From Tetradesmus obliquus (taxonomy: Eukaryota > Chlorophyta > Chlorophyceae > Sphaeropleales > Scenedesmaceae), in assembly GCA_030272155.1 (NCBI GenBank), contig CP126192.1, positions 3,320,501 to 3,384,500 of the forward strand: a stretch of 64,000 nt of DNA. Direction: 5' to 3'. How positions within the stretch are numbered: position 1 is the stretch's first letter; each line of letters begins with the position of its first letter. Below the pieces are notes generated by a model. It searched no databases. It was not told where the DNA came from and saw only the letters and a list, made by a program, of their open reading frames with translations. The position numbers and the translations under genes were made by a program. Below, piece after piece: positions 49,483 through 63,200 of this stretch.

Positions 49483-52400
49483 ATGGCTTCCAAGCAGTCC
49501 AGCAGTGTGCTGCCCAAGAAGGTGCTGGAGATGATGAAGGAGGCCACGGGGGCCTCAGAAGAGGATATATGTGTGATGCTACAGCTCTGCAACGGAGACG
49601 CCAACGAGGCGACTGAGAAGCTGCTTGAGAGTAAGTTTCGCACCGCAGCCACTACTGGCCTCGGAGGGAGTTGGTTCTGACATGTTGATTTATCTTTTGC
49701 AGATCCTTTTGCGAGGGTGGAGTCAAAAAAGGACAAGCGTGCCAAGGTGAGTGCAGGGCGCCTGCCAATCAACCCACCACCCGCGACTGTGGCCGTGTGC
49801 TCAGACTGACGCCTCCCTGCTGCTTCTTTATGTCAGGCGGATGAGATTCGAAGGAAGGAGGCCGAGCAGCAGCGCAGGGCAGCAGCAGACGTGCGGCGTG
49901 CGGGACCAGGCTTCACAGGAGGACGGGGCAGAGGCAGGGGCGAGGGCCGCGGCAGGGGTAAGCAGGCCGGGCATGCACGCTATTTGGTATCTGCATAATA
50001 ATGGAGCAGCTGATCACACCATGCATCGTAGCTACGTAAGACAGCCCGCCAGATCTGGCTGTCCTCTGAACCGTTCTGTTTGCCTTGCAGGAATGGGCAG
50101 GGGCATGGGCAGGGGAGGTGTCACCGGTGGCTACGCCTCCAGTGGTCCAGCTGCACCTGAGGGGTGAGTGGCTGGCTCTCTGCGCTGTGCAGTAGCAGTT
50201 TCGATATGCATGCTGAGTTGCGGCGTGCATGTCTGTTCACATCAATATGCCATTGTGCAATCATACCAGTGTGTTCATATGCATGTCATCGCCGCTGCTA
50301 TCAGCTCACTACGTATTACTCATGTCATGCGCATGTGTCCGCTGCTGCTATTTCAGCAATGGCTGGTCAGCCGAGCCTGCCGCTGCTGCTGCACCCGCGG
50401 CCGGGGACAGCTGGGACGCCCCCAGCAGCTACGCAGCAGAGCAGCCAGCTGCAGCAGCAGCAGCGCCGGCGCCAGCAGCAGCAGCAACAGCAGCACCTGC
50501 AGCAGCAGATGACAGCTGGGGCCAGGCACCTACCAGCACGCCTGCAGCAGCAGACGGCTGGGGGTCAGGCGCAGCCAGCAGCCAGCCAGCAGCCGCAGCA
50601 GCAGCCGCTCCTGCTGCCAGCAGCACCACAAAGGAGGGCGTGTCGTTTGCCAGCCTGCTGAAAGCAAAGAACGAGGTGATTACAGCCTGCGATGGAAAAT
50701 GAGGGGCAGAAATATGCTGGCAGAGCATTTGCCTAACACGCACGTTGGAACAGCAATGCTAACAGGAACGGCGCTGCATTGTCAAGTCAGCAGTCTGCTG
50801 CTGTTTGTACTGCCTGCTATATGTGCTGCTGATGGCCAGTGCTTTCAGGCACTGGCACGCTGCTCGATATTGGCCAGCTGCCTGATGCAGCGTACGATTG
50901 ATCTATAGCTCAGCTGTGTGTTTGTCTTCTGTGTGGCTGGTCCATCTGTGCTCTACTGCAGGCCAAGGCTGCCGCAGCTGCTGCAGTCGCAGCGCCAGCA
51001 GCAGCAGCAGACAGCAGCGGCTTGAACGACGGCGTGACAGTCAGCCCACCAGGCAGGCAGCCAGCAGCAGCAGCACCGGGAGCAGCAGCAGGCTGGGGCG
51101 CAGCGCCAGCACCCGCAGCAGAGCCAGCAGCAGCAGCACCTGCAGCAGCAGACGCAGCCGGCCTGGGCATTTCATCTCTGGGCGGCACTGCAGTTGCACC
51201 ACCTGCCGCTGCCCTTGCCGCACAGGAGGCACCAGCAGCGGCGGCACCTGCAGCAGCAGCGCCTGCGCCCGCAGCCCCAGCAGCAGCAGCACCACTGTAC
51301 GGCCAGCCCGCAGCAGACAGTGCTGCAGCCAAGCCGTCGCCGCTGTACGCACCCGCTGCCGCAGGTGCTGCCGGCTCGGCTGCTGCTGGTGGCGAGGTGG
51401 ATGGACTGCAGCTGACATTCGGCAACTTCACACTGAACAGCCCTGGAATGGGAGACTTTGGCACAGGCTTTGGCAGCGGCTTTGGCGGTGATGCTGCAGC
51501 AGCAGCACCAGCAGCCACCAGCGCTGGGGACATGTTTTCTGCTGCCAAGCCCGCAGCACCCCAGGCGCCTGCAGCGCCTGCTGCTGCCGCGCCGGCACCG
51601 GCAGCACCGCAGGCAGCGGCAGCGCCTGCTGCGGACGCCAACGCATACAAGGCGCCAGCATATGCCGGCTACGGCGCAGCAGCAGCAGACAAGGCAGCTC
51701 CTGCCGCTGCTGCCCCTCGCGGCGCTGCTGCTGGCGGCTACGGCCTACAGGGCTATGGTGGCCTGGGCGATAGCTTCGGTGCTGCTGGCACAGGCGCAGG
51801 TGCTGACGCATCTGCTGCACCTGCAGCAAGCGGCTACGGTGACGCATTTGGTGCAGGGTATGGCGCGGACGCTCTGAAGGGTGCAGCAGCTGGCGGCTAC
51901 GGCGCTGCAGCTAGCAGCGCCAGCAGTGCAGTGCCAGGCGCTAGCAGCGCCTATCAGGCTGGTGGCTACGGTGCGCCTGCTGCTGCCTCACGCTACGGTC
52001 AGCAGGCAGCCGCTGGCGGCTACGGCGCTGCTGCTGCTGCTGCAGCGCCTGCTGAGGCTGCTGCTGCCACCAGCAGTGCTCCTGCTGCTACTGCCGCCCC
52101 CAGCGTGCCTCAGATGCCGTATGGCAGCCAGGTGCCGCCTAGCATGCACGCCGCTGCCTACGCCAACATGTACTCGCAGTACCCCAACCAGATGTACAAC
52201 ATGTACAACCCCTATGCCGGCTACCCGCCATACAACCCGTATGCGGCGCCAGGCCAGGCTGGCTTCCCTGTGCAGGTGAGGCGGCAGGCGGTGCAGTGCA
52301 ACCTGGAGTGTAACAGGATCCGGCTGCTTAAGTTGATACTGAATGGACAGACAGGCTAGCGGGGCTGTGTTGCGTTGTGTGGACAACAACGCTGGCGTCC

Positions 52401-53049
52401 GCTGCACAGCATCTGGTGCAAGGTCGTAAGCCTGTTTGTGCAGCTTTTAAGTTGCAGGTGCAAGGCCAGCATGGCGCAATCCAAACCTGGAAGTGCACGG
52501 GCTGAGTGACGGCTGCATGTCTTTGTTGTTCATGTTCAAACGTTGATAGGCATGTGGTGTTTTTGACTGCTTTTCTGAATCTGCGCTGCCATTGCTCTTG
52601 CTGCTCCTTTTCATCCTCAGCAACAGCAGGCAGCTGCCAGCAGCTACCAGCAGCAGCCAGCTGCCGCCGCCACCAGCAGCTACGGCCAGCAGCAGCAGCA
52701 GCACCACATGCCCCGCTACAACCCCTACCAGGCTGCAGCAGGCGCTGGCGCACAGCAGGCAGCAGCAGGCGCAGCTGGCAGCGGCGCAGCAGGCTATGAG
52801 GACGCCTCAGCAGCAGGTGCGGCTGGCGGTTATGGTGCTGCATACGGCAGCTACGGCGCAGGTGCAGCCAAGGATAAGGATGCCAGCAACCTGTACGGCG
52901 GCTATGGCCAGCAGCAGCAGCCGCAGCAGGGCAAGCAGGGCGGCCAGCAGCAGCAGCAGCAGGGCGGGTATGACTACAGCCAGCAGTACTACCAGCAGGG
53001 CTACGGCCAGAGCTACGGCTACGGCGGGTATGGCCAGGGCAGGCAGTAA
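49483..53049 (+). CDS. GIP1/UBAP2-like protein (GIP1 N-terminal UBA-like domain, RGG and YG-rich tail)
   Basis: Plant GBF-interacting proteins and animal UBAP2/Lingerer share this plan; the animal members are RNA-associated granule proteins. Exons: 49483-49630, 49703-49746, 49837-49957, 50091-50163, 50357-50675, 50962-52275, 52621-53049; 815 residues. The UBA-like domain spans residues about 10-62: LPKKVLEMMKEATGASEED, then CNGDANEATEKLLE and NPFARVESKKDKR. An RGG stretch follows (GGRGRGRGEGRGR), then Ala/Gln-rich sequence. A short conserved block, DGLQLTFGNFTLNSPG, resembles the LQFGxxxFG segment of UBAP2. The rest is prion-like: GGYGAAA and YGQQ repeats, MYNMYNPYAGYPPYNPYAAP, and SYGYGGYGQG near the end. 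No enzymatic motif is seen. The start codon is the first ATG of the frame fitting the domain. Confidence 0.85.
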
Positions 53050-54368
53050 GCGCTGACCTGGCGTGTGCTGCTGCTGATGATGATGTGTCAGCGTGCACTT
53101 GCTGAGCTGGCAGATCTGCTCCTCTGCTGATCTGGCGTCTACTGCTCCTGGCGTCGCTGGGCAGTTCAGAACAGTGCGAACGGCGTGATGTACCGAGAAG
53201 CAGCAAGCAGCAACCAGAGGCAGCGGAGCTTCTAGCGCCTTGTGTGCTGTGCTGTACATGCGGCTGGTTTGGATGGCAGCAGGCACACGCTGCTGTGGCC
53301 AAGGTGTTGCAGGGATGTGCTGTGCAGTGAGCAGCGCAGGGTAATCTGCATGTGGCTGCAGAGCTGCATGCAGGGCAGCAGAGCCCCCTGGCTGCCTGCT
53401 GCACAACATATGCCCTGCTGCTTGAGGCTGCAGATGGCGAGGGTGATGTGACGTGTCGTCGGATGCATGTCTTGCTGTGTGCATTGCTGTGGCGTCGGTT
53501 TTACTGCATATTGCTGCCGGTGCTGTGTGCGGCTTGACGTCACTGGTGTGTTGCGCAGCGTATCACCTTTTGTTCGGATCTTGGTGCTGCGCTGCGTGTG
53601 CAGCCAGCACTTTTGCACAGTTGCAGGTGTTGGTGCAGGGAGCCGTCGCTTAACTTGCGTGTGCTGCGTATGCTTTTGAAAGGGGTCGATCATGGTTGAG
53701 CCAAAGGCCGGGAAGGGAAGGGAGAGGGCGTGTGTTGGTGGCTGGCTGGGTGGGCGGGTTTTGTTTGTACATGGCAAACCTTGCAAGACTTCCGGACCGC
53801 GCTGAGTTGTTGAAAGCATACGAAGCCATTTTTGTGTCTTGTTGCGCAGGCAGGTGTGTGAGCACAAGCAGGGGTTGTCTCCTGCACCTTCTGACAGCCA
53901 TGCATACGGAGCAGAGCGGTGTTATCTGTTGATGCTGCAGAACAGCAGCAAAGCATGCAGCACAGTTGAGCACTGTTGGCAGCCACTTTTTTTCTTGAGC
54001 TGTCACATGTAACAGGGACCTTCCAGTCGTGGAGCCTTTGCAGAGGCACTTGGCTCATTGCACTTGGCTCATGGAGAGTGTTCAGAGTTGCAGACGAGAC
54101 TTCACCTGGCTTGAACATGTGGGATACATAGCCGTTGCCAGCCATGCTCAAACAGACTGACAACAGACAGCAAAATGCGAATTCTCCCTTTACAGCAAGC
54201 AAGGCACGCCGTCACGAGTCGTGCAATTTAAAAGTCCCGAGGTCAGCTAACAGGCCCTGGGGACGGCCGAAAGTCGCAGCCGTTGTACTGGTTACACCAC
54301 ACCAGTTGCTGCATCCACCACTGCCAGTAAACGCTGAGTCAGCCCCAACACTAGCTGCCAACCTTGTC
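53050..54368. other. Convergent intergenic region between GIP1-like and Dicer genes
   Basis: This 1.3 kb stretch holds the 3' UTRs of two convergent genes. On the minus strand TGTAA at 54292-54296 lies about 75 bp after the Dicer stop and is a good candidate poly(A) signal. Other open frames are short or shadows. No RNA gene or mobile element was recognised. Confidence 0.5.
54292..54296 (-). terminator. Candidate poly(A) signal TGTAA for the Dicer gene
   Basis: TGTAA is the usual polyadenylation signal in chlorophyte algae. On the minus strand it occurs about 75 bp after the Dicer stop codon. Supported by motif and position only. Confidence 0.45.
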
Positions 54369-55958
54369 CTACTGCTCTTCATCCACATCCTCTATGACGG
54401 TAGCTCCCTCTTGCTCTGATACCTGACTCTGCTGCTGCTGCTTCTGTTCATTCTGCTCAGGCAGCACCAGCTGCAGCTCAGGCATCACGCCCTCATGCAT
54501 CAGCAGCAGGTGGCCCACGGCCCGCCAGGTGGCACCCCAGTCCCCACCGCTGTCCACATACACAGCAGCAGTCAGCGCCTCAACCAAGTCAGCCATCACT
54601 TTCGGCAGCTTCACTTTCTTTGCAGCAGCAGGCTGCTCACCACCCTCTGCAACTTCACCCTCCTCATCGTCTGCTGCAGCCCCTGCATTGCCCTCTGCGC
54701 TGCCGCTGCCTTGTCCTGCAAGCTGCTGCTGAGCAGCAGCCGCTGCTTCTGCTGCATCCAGCATCTCCACATCCCCTGGCTGCTCCCCAGAGCGCTGGCC
54801 CCTGCCACCACCACCACCAGCAGCAGCAGCAGCAGCGCTTGCGCCCCTCACCGTGCCATTTGTGGCCTCAACAGCTGCCAGCTGCGCCGCCTGCGCTGCT
54901 GCTGCTTGAATGGCTGCCATGTCTTTCTTGCGCAGCCACACTGCGGCCCAGATCGTGTCATCATCCAACACATCCTGCGCAAGCTTCCTCTCCAGCTCAG
55001 CAGCACCCACTCCCATCTTGCCAGCTACTGCTGTCGTCAGCGCTGCTGTGGCCGCTGTGGCAGCTGCAGCCAGCGCAGCTTTCGCACTGGCAGCGTCTGC
55101 AGCTGCCGTCTTTGCTGCTGCTGCTGCCACTCTCAGCAGCCCTGTATCAGCTGCTAGCTGCAGCGCAGCATCAGCTGCAGCAGCACTCACTGCATCTGCT
55201 GCTGCTGCTGCCCCGCTTGCAGTGCTGCCATCAGCTGCAGCAGGCAGCAGCCGGCCATGCTTGCCCAGCACGTCTGCTGCAAAGCTGCGCAGGCCCAGCA
55301 GCAGCCGCCAGCTGTTGGCATGCAGCAGGCTGTGCAGGCCGCCGAGCACTGCTGCTGTGGCCAGCGTGTTGTTGGCCACGGCTGAGGCGCGGCTCTTGGT
55401 CAGCTCCGCAGGACCCAAGTGGTACCTGCGGCGTTGCAGCGGCAGCGGCGGCGGCGGCAGCAGCAGCAGCAGCAGCGGCGTGGACGGGTGAAGTGTGGGT
55501 TGGGCAGGGATCAGCATCACAGTTGTGTGCAGAGCACCAGACTGCCCAGCAGCTGGCCTGCAAGCAGGCTTGGAAGCGCACATACAGTTTTGACCGAGTC
55601 CAGCAGCGCATCAAACGGCGCAATGCAGTGCAAGCACTATTTATCACAGACCGCACGACGCACTCACCCTGCGCCGCGCCCGCACGCCAGCGTCCTCAAA
55701 CTGACAACCATGTCCAGCAGCGCATCCCCCAGAAACTCCAGCCGCTGGTAGCTCACACAGCCCGGCACGCTCACATGCGTGACGGCCTGCGCCGCCCAGC
55801 TTGGGTCCCGGAACACATACGGGAAGGGGCCTGCCGGCAGCGCTTGCAGTTTTGCAGCCAGGCGTTCTGCTGCTGATGGAGGCTTGGATCCACTGGGTGC
55901 AGGCAGTTTGTTGCGGAGGGCGGCAGTGTAGCTGGGGTGCAGCAGGGAAAGCGGGCTG

Positions 55959-55993
<35 letters not shown>

Positions 55994-56328
55994 GCTGGAG
56001 GTGTGGCTGGCTGCCATTGGGGAGGCTGCTAGTGTAGCAGCAGCACCTGCAGGTGTGGGGTGGGGGGCGCCGGCAGCAGCATGCCAGCAAGCAGAAGAGA
56101 GTGTGCTGCGGACGTGCGGGTGTGGGGGCTGGGAAGGCGCAGGCATGCGGCGAGGCAGGTGGCCAGTGCATGACCAACCTGCCGCACAAACCCGTGTCAC
56201 TTCACATGCAGCTGCAGCATGCAGTGCCCGGAGCACTGCCTAACCCTTGCTGAGTGAAACACAGCTTGGCCAGCCAGGCCATGTACAGCATGCAGCACTG
56301 CTATGACACGCCCACATTCCCACACACC

Positions 56329-56378
<50 letters not shown>

Positions 56379-57138
56379 TGCGGCTCACCTGCTGGCAGCA
56401 CATTGAGGGCCTCACACAGAGCAGCAGCAGCCACCAGGCCAGGCCCCGACACTCGGTGCCACACCCAGGCAGCAGCAGCCGCGCCGCTGCCGCTGCTAGC
56501 GCCTGCAGCTGCTGCCTCGCCACAACAGCCATTAGCCGCAGCACTTAGCAGCGCAGCACTGCCAGCGCCATCACCATCTGCTGCTGCATTCAAACCACCA
56601 CCACCACCACCACCAGCAGCAGCAGCAGCAGCAGCAGCGCCACCTGCTGTCGCCTGTGCAGCCTCCTGGGCCGCCCCCGCCAAATAGAATGCTCCAATCA
56701 GCGCTTCCACACCATCTGCAATGCGCTTGCCCTTCAGCACGCGCCTGGCCCCTGCCGCCAGCAGCCCCAGTGCATTGCTGCTGCCATCAGGCGTCCACAG
56801 GCTGCTGTCGCAGGGGTGGCTGCGCAGCTGGTACTGCAGCAGCAGGGGGGCGTTGGAGCCCAGCTGTGCAAGGCGCAGGTTGCGCACCAGGCGGCCTTTC
56901 GCCACTGACAGCTCACCCTCGTTGGCTTCCTGGGGCAGCACCTGCGCGTACCATAACAAGCGGGTGTTCATTGCGGGAGTTGTTGGGAGAAGAGGAGGCA
57001 GGAGGCACCAGGCAGAAAGTGTAGAAGCCGGCAGGTTCTTGGCACTGACAGTTCACCCGCGTTGGCGTCCTGGGGCAGCACCTGCAGATGCATGTACAAT
57101 GCGGCAGACAAGAGGGAGCAGGATCATTAGATGATTTA

Positions 57139-57205
<67 letters not shown>

Positions 57206-60200
57206 TGCTACATGCATGCAGGGATGCAGCAGGAGCCAGCAGTGAGACCGTCTCACCACTGCGACAGTGGTCAGGAGCTGGCGGGTGTTAGGTTGCAGTA
57301 ACACGTCCTTGATGAAGAGCTCGTGACAAAATGCTGGGTCATGGCAACTGTCAGGTGTTGTGTCAAGCCTGATACCATCCACCAAATGAGCAGCTAGCCA
57401 GCAATAGGTGCTCTATTTGTGCCCTAAATCAATAATTTATTCATTCATTCCAGCACCCGCCAATCCCCCACACTGGCTCACCTGCAGCACGCAGCAGGCA
57501 GCCGCCACCTTGGGCAAAACATCTCACACACAGCTAGCCAGCAACCATTTCCACAGCAGCACCCGCCCCTCCTGCACCCAGCGCCTCTGCAGCTACATGA
57601 CATCAGGCTCACCCGCAGCACGCAGCAGGCCGCCGCCACCTTGAGCACCACATCACCCAGGAACTCCAGCCGCTCCAGGTCAAACGCCTCGCCACACGCC
57701 CCGGGCGTCAGCGCCAGCAGCAGCAGCGACGGCGACGGCAGCGGCACCGCCTGCCAGCGCGCGCTGCTGCCACCTGCATCCAAGCTGGGCAGGGGCATGT
57801 TGCCGCTGTCAGCAGCAGCAGCAGTAGCAGTGGCATTGTCCTTGGACCTGTCAGCTGATGCTGGGCTTGCTGCTGTGCCGCCATTGCAGGCACCAACTAG
57901 TGCTGCTGTTGCTGGCGCTGCTGCTGCTGGCTCTGCTGCTGCTGCTGGCCCTGCATCCTTCATGCTTAGCTCTGAGCCAGGGTCCGGCTCACTTTCCCCA
58001 AGTACAGCTGGCTGCGGCAGCTGCTCCTGATCTTCAGTAGCAGCACCAGCAGCAGCAGCAGCAGCAGTAAGGCCGGCATCCAGCACTAGCTGCCGCTGTG
58101 ACAGCTCCGACAGCAGCTCACGCATTGCTGCAGGCCGCTCCCACCCCGCAGCCGCAGCAGCAGCAGCATCCTGCGGCTGCAGCTGTGGTGCATTATACAC
58201 CGCTGCTGCTGCTGCACGGCCGCCGCCATGCAGCAGCTCCTGCAGCTGCTGGTGCATGCTAACCGCCCGCAGCATGGAGTCGATGCGGTATATTATATTA
58301 GGAACCAGCTGCAGCTGGGACCAGGCTGCTGATGTGATCGGCAGCAGCCAGACTAGCTCCAGTGGCAGGAACATGACCCGGTGCTGCGCCCACACCTTGC
58401 GCCGCATTGATCTGCTCATGCCGGCTAATTGCTGGCTCTGCTGAGCGATGGCAGCCGCCAGGGAGCTGCTGCCAGCAAACCTCACTGCCTCTTGCTGCTG
58501 CTCGTAGTGAGTGAGCCTGTTGACGCCATTCGCTGCTGTTGCAGCTGCCGGTGTATTGCTGGCGGCTTCTGGTGTTGCTGGCGCTGTCAGCACCTTGCGG
58601 CGCTTGTCAGGCCCAGCCTGCCAGGCTGAGGCTGCTGCACAGTCAGCAGCACAGCTGGCACGCTTGCTGCCAGGACTGGGCTCAACCACAGCACCAGCAG
58701 CAGCCGCTGCACTGTCAGCTGCGTCTCCATCTACCTCCATACCTCCCGCCTCCCCTTCAACTGCTGCCGGCTGCACACAGTCATAAACATCATCACCAGC
58801 AGGACCTCCAGCAGCAGCAGCAGCAGCAGCAGGTGTGCGCTGCGCTGCTGCCGCTGCCTCCTGCAGCAGCTCCCGCCCCACCCCAGGCACAGCAATGCTG
58901 CTCTGCGTCACCCGAGGCGGCAGCAGGCAGCAGTCCGTGAGGCCCCTGCTGCTCTTCACTGCCAGCATCGGCAGCTGCCCCTGCAGCCCGGTTATGCCGC
59001 AGCGCAGCTTATAGTACTCGTCATGCCTGTCTGCTGATGCCCAAATGGGGCTGCCATCTGCTGCCTTGCCTACTTTCCAGCCTAGCATAGGCCTCTGCTC
59101 TGGGTCAGCTGCAGCCATGCTGCTGCTCAGCAGCAGCGCAGCAGCCAGCTCAGGGCTGGTGCTGCCTAGCAGCGGAGCATCTGCTGCTGCTGCTGCTGCT
59201 GCTGGCGTGCTTGTTGCTGCTGCGTCTGGCTCATCAGCTGTTGCAGCCGCCGCCGCTGCAGCAGCAGCGGTGCTGTTGGCTGTGCTGCAGCCCATCTGCT
59301 GTGCCAGTGCAGCAATAGCAGCAGACAGGCTGGCACCAGGTGTGAGGCACCCAGCCACCCCCACCACCCGGTACACGTGGCTGCTGTGCCCTGCCACCAC
59401 CACTCGCCCAGCCAGCGCCGCCTCCAGCCCACACACAGCCTGCGCTGTAAGCCCTGCCGGCATTGGAGCCAGTGCTGCTGCACCAGCCAGCTGCTCCGAC
59501 CCTCCCTCTGCTGTCGCTGCTGCTGCTGCTGCGGCTGCGGCTGCGGCTGCGGCTGTTGCTGCTGTGGGTGATGTTGTCAAAGGAAGCTGCATTGGGTGTG
59601 CTGTTGTGGCCTCAATGTGAGGGGGAGGTGCGGGCAAGCCCAGCTGCTGTGCAATGAAGCTGGCAAGGCTGGTCAAGCCAGAGCCCATGTGGTTGATCTG
59701 ATCCCAGTCTATCTCAGGCATTGCTGCTGCTGCTGCTGCTGCTGCCGCACTGGCTTTAGTGTCAATGCTGCCACTGTCATGGCCGCCGTTCCCCACGCGC
59801 GCACCTGCAGCAGCAGCAGCACTGTCAACAGCAGCACCACCAGCAGCAGCAGCACCGGGAGGCCTGTCGCTGCGCCCAGCACCACCGCCAGCAGCCAGCT
59901 GTGCATGTGAGCAGCCGGCAGCACCTGAAGGCGCTTCAGCAGCCGCCGGCCAGCCACATGCACTGCTGGCTACTGATGGCAGTGATGGAGCAGCGCAGGC
60001 ACCCCCGGCTGCTGCTGCTGCTGCTGCTGTGTCTGCCTGACTGCTGCTGCTGCTGCTGCTGTCAGTGAGGGGCACTATGAGGTAGCTCAGCTTGTCAGGA
60101 GGGGACCAAGGGGCAGCTACATCCTGCTGCTCTGCTGCTGCTGCTGCTGCTGTTGTGCTAGGCTCTGTGTCCATGGCTGCTGGTGGATCTGCAGCAGCTT

Positions 60201-63200
60201 TATCACCTTGCTGCTCTGCTGCTGCTGCTGCTACTGCTGCCAAAGGTTTCATACCAATGTGCGCATCAATCTCTGCAGGTGCAGCAGCTGCTGCTGTGCG
60301 TGTTGCTGAAGGCTCTGCATCCATTGCAGTCACAGCATCCACAGCAGGAGCGCCATCTTGCTGCTGCTGCTGCTGCTGCCCTGCCCCAGCCACGCCAGCT
60401 GCTGCTGCTGCTGCCTGTTCCTGCAGCTGCTGCTGCGCTGCCTGGCGTGCTGCTGCAGGCAGGGCTGTGTGCCAGGCCATGAGCCGCCGCAGCAGGTCAG
60501 GCTTGAACGGCAGCATGGGCTGCTGCTGCTGCTGCTGCTCGGGTGCTTCTTCAGCAGTACCTGCAGGCTCACTACTGCCACCATCTATCACTGTGGTATT
60601 TGCATTCGCATCTGCTGCTGCTGCTGCTTCTGCTGGAGGTTCACATCTCTCCTGCTGTTTCTGTGGCTGTTCAGTGAGAGCATTGCTAAGGGACATGTCT
60701 ACCTGCATCTGGGTCGGGCCCCCAGCATCCGAACCTGCTGGCTGCTCTGCTGCTACTGCTGCTGCTGTGCGTGTCTCAGCACCTGCGCCAGCACCAGCAT
60801 CAGCACTGGTGTCTGCCACTGCCTCTGTTGCTGCTGCTGCTGCTGCTGCCTCCTGCTGGTGCAGCTCCCGTGCCTCCTTGAGCCACTGCAGCCAGCCGCC
60901 AAGCCAGAAAGCAGCCAAACACGAAGCACAGCGGCAATCACTAAGCGCGCAAGAGGTTTGCAGCGATATGCTTGATGGCAACGACATGGCTGAGCACCAG
61001 GTGGCACCAGGTGGCACCAGGTGGCACCAGGTGGCACCAGGTGGCACCAGTGGCGGCTTCCCTTGCTGTCATCTGGCTGACTGCCGTGCTTTCCTTTGTT
61101 GCCAACTCCTTGCGCAACAAGCAGCAGCTCGAGTGCCATTGCATAACTTCAACAGCTAGACACACTGCGTCTCAACACCTGTAGAATGTCGATACTAAGC
61201 ACTGCACTTGATTGCTGCCCCACCCACCTGTGCGCGCGTCTTGTCCCAGTTGATGTGCTTGCTGATGGCTGCCTGGTAGCCGAGCAGCTGCTGCACCTGC
61301 GGCTCAGCCAGCACCACCGGGCCCTCATACACCACAGCCATCTGCACGTACACACACACACACACGGCAAGTTTGCAGCAAGAGGCAGCGCAGCAAGGTG
61401 TGGCTAGGCTTGATATGTTTTGCTCCAGCACAGGCGCACAGGTTGCAATGCAGCGATGATGCAGTCGGCGTGTTGGGTGAGGCTGTGCAAGCGAAAGCAC
61501 GCGACAAATAAAGCGGCGAGCAAAACCCCAACGCCAGGTGGGTGCATCAGATCCACAGGTAGCAATGCAGGCGTTACTTTCCTGGCTCCTCACCCCTCGC
61601 CCCTAAGGACTGAATTTCACAGTCATGCAGGTACAGTACAGCCAAGGCCGGCCGCTCACCACATACTGCGTGCCATCTATCCAGGCAGGCCACTGCATCA
61701 GCCCTGGTGGCAGCCGCTGCCACAGCAGCACCCCAAAGCACAGTTTGCCCTGCTGCCGCTGCTGCTGCTGCTGCTGCATGCCGCCAGCCACGCTGGGGCC
61801 CCCCGGCAGTGCTGCAAGCGCTGCATTGCTACCCATCACAGCAGCAAGCAGCGCAGTCTCCGCTGCCTGATATGCCTCTGCTACAGCGTCGCCTGCTGCT
61901 GCTGCTGCAGTGGGGACAGGGTTGGCGTTAGCCTTGTTTGCTTTCTGCTTGGCGGGCTTGCCATACACAAAGGTGTGCAGGTGCAGCGTCAAAGTGCGCT
62001 CAACAACTGCTGCTGCTGCTGCCATTGAGGCTGACTGCTGCCCTTCGACTGCTGCTGCTGCTGCTGCTGGGGTTGGCTGCTGTTGGGTCCACTGTCCCTC
62101 CAGCAGCCGTGGCTGCAGCGGCTGCCGCAGCCTGATGGCGGCAGAGTAGTTGGGCAAGGGCTCCGCCTCTGCACGGCAGCAGCAGCAGCAGCAGTGACAG
62201 CAGCAGTAGCAGCAGGTGCTGGTAATTCTGAGATCAGGTGCGTACAGACTGAACACCCGTGCGTACATGTTGCAGCAAGCACCTGCCAAACACCCCATTA
62301 ACTGCATGCACCTCATCACCTATGTTACTGTTGACTAGCGCATCTGTTGTCACCACAGCAGCACCACTTTCAATCTTACGCAGTTGTTGCAGCAAGATTT
62401 ACACCACAGCAGCAACAACAGCAACACAGCCTTCCCGCCCACGCACCCAGTCGCTTGTGGTGCCGCTGCGTCACCCACACCGGTTGCAGGTGGTCCGTGA
62501 GCTTCCCAGCCGCATACAGCAGCTGCAGCGCGCGCAGCGCAGCCGCCTGCTTGCTGTGCTTGCTGCTCAGCCCTGGCGGGGCATCGCTGACACAGCTTGG
62601 TATGCCAGCGTTGCTGGGCAGGTAGGCTGTGGTGTGGAAGAGGCCTGCGCTGCAGCGGGTGCTGTAGTAGGCCTGCAGCAGCGTCACCCTGGGGTGGGGT
62701 GAAGGAGAAAGCACAGGTGGGGGTGCAGGGCAGCATGAGGTGATAGAGTGGAGAGCAGCAAGAAGGGGGTGGTGGGGGAGCAGTAGAGGGCATTGGTTCA
62801 CTTGAGCTGGATGTCTGCAGGTGGTGCATCCATCTGGCTGACGATGCCAAGTGTCACTAAAGAGGGTACAACGACTGGGCAACTCACGCCTGTCATGTGC
62901 TATAGCCAGGATGCTCCGGCAGAACACTGTCACACAGCATGCATACATCAGCAGTCGTGCATACGCACCCCCCTACCCTCGCCACTTCCTTTCCCCAGCC
63001 TCACCTGTCGGAGCCGGGCAGCCGTGCACAGAACTCCGCCAGCACCTGCTGCGCCAGCCGCAGCGTCACCACAGCACCCGCAGGCGTCACCAGCCGGCTG
63101 GCGGCATCAACAGGGTCGGCAGCAGGCCGCGGCAGGGGCGGCGGCTGGCCGGGCGCTGCTGCTGCTGCTGCTGCTGCCAGCATGGCGCGGTTTTGTGCGG

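Noticed and set aside
52328..53404. 358-codon minus-strand frame over the GIP1-like 3' end
   Set aside because: It is antisense to real exons and is composed of complement-of-repeat residues (Arg, Ser, Cys, Leu), with no motif.
54620..55876. 418-codon plus-strand frame opposite the Dicer RNase IIIb exons
   Set aside because: The minus strand encodes RNase III catalytic motifs in phase-consistent exons; this is a shadow.
60992..61050. Apparent N-terminal extension of the large Dicer exon (PPGATWCHLV repeats)
   Set aside because: It is readthrough of a 10-bp tandem repeat in the intron; the acceptor at 60886-60888 and upstream Dicer exons give a better model.
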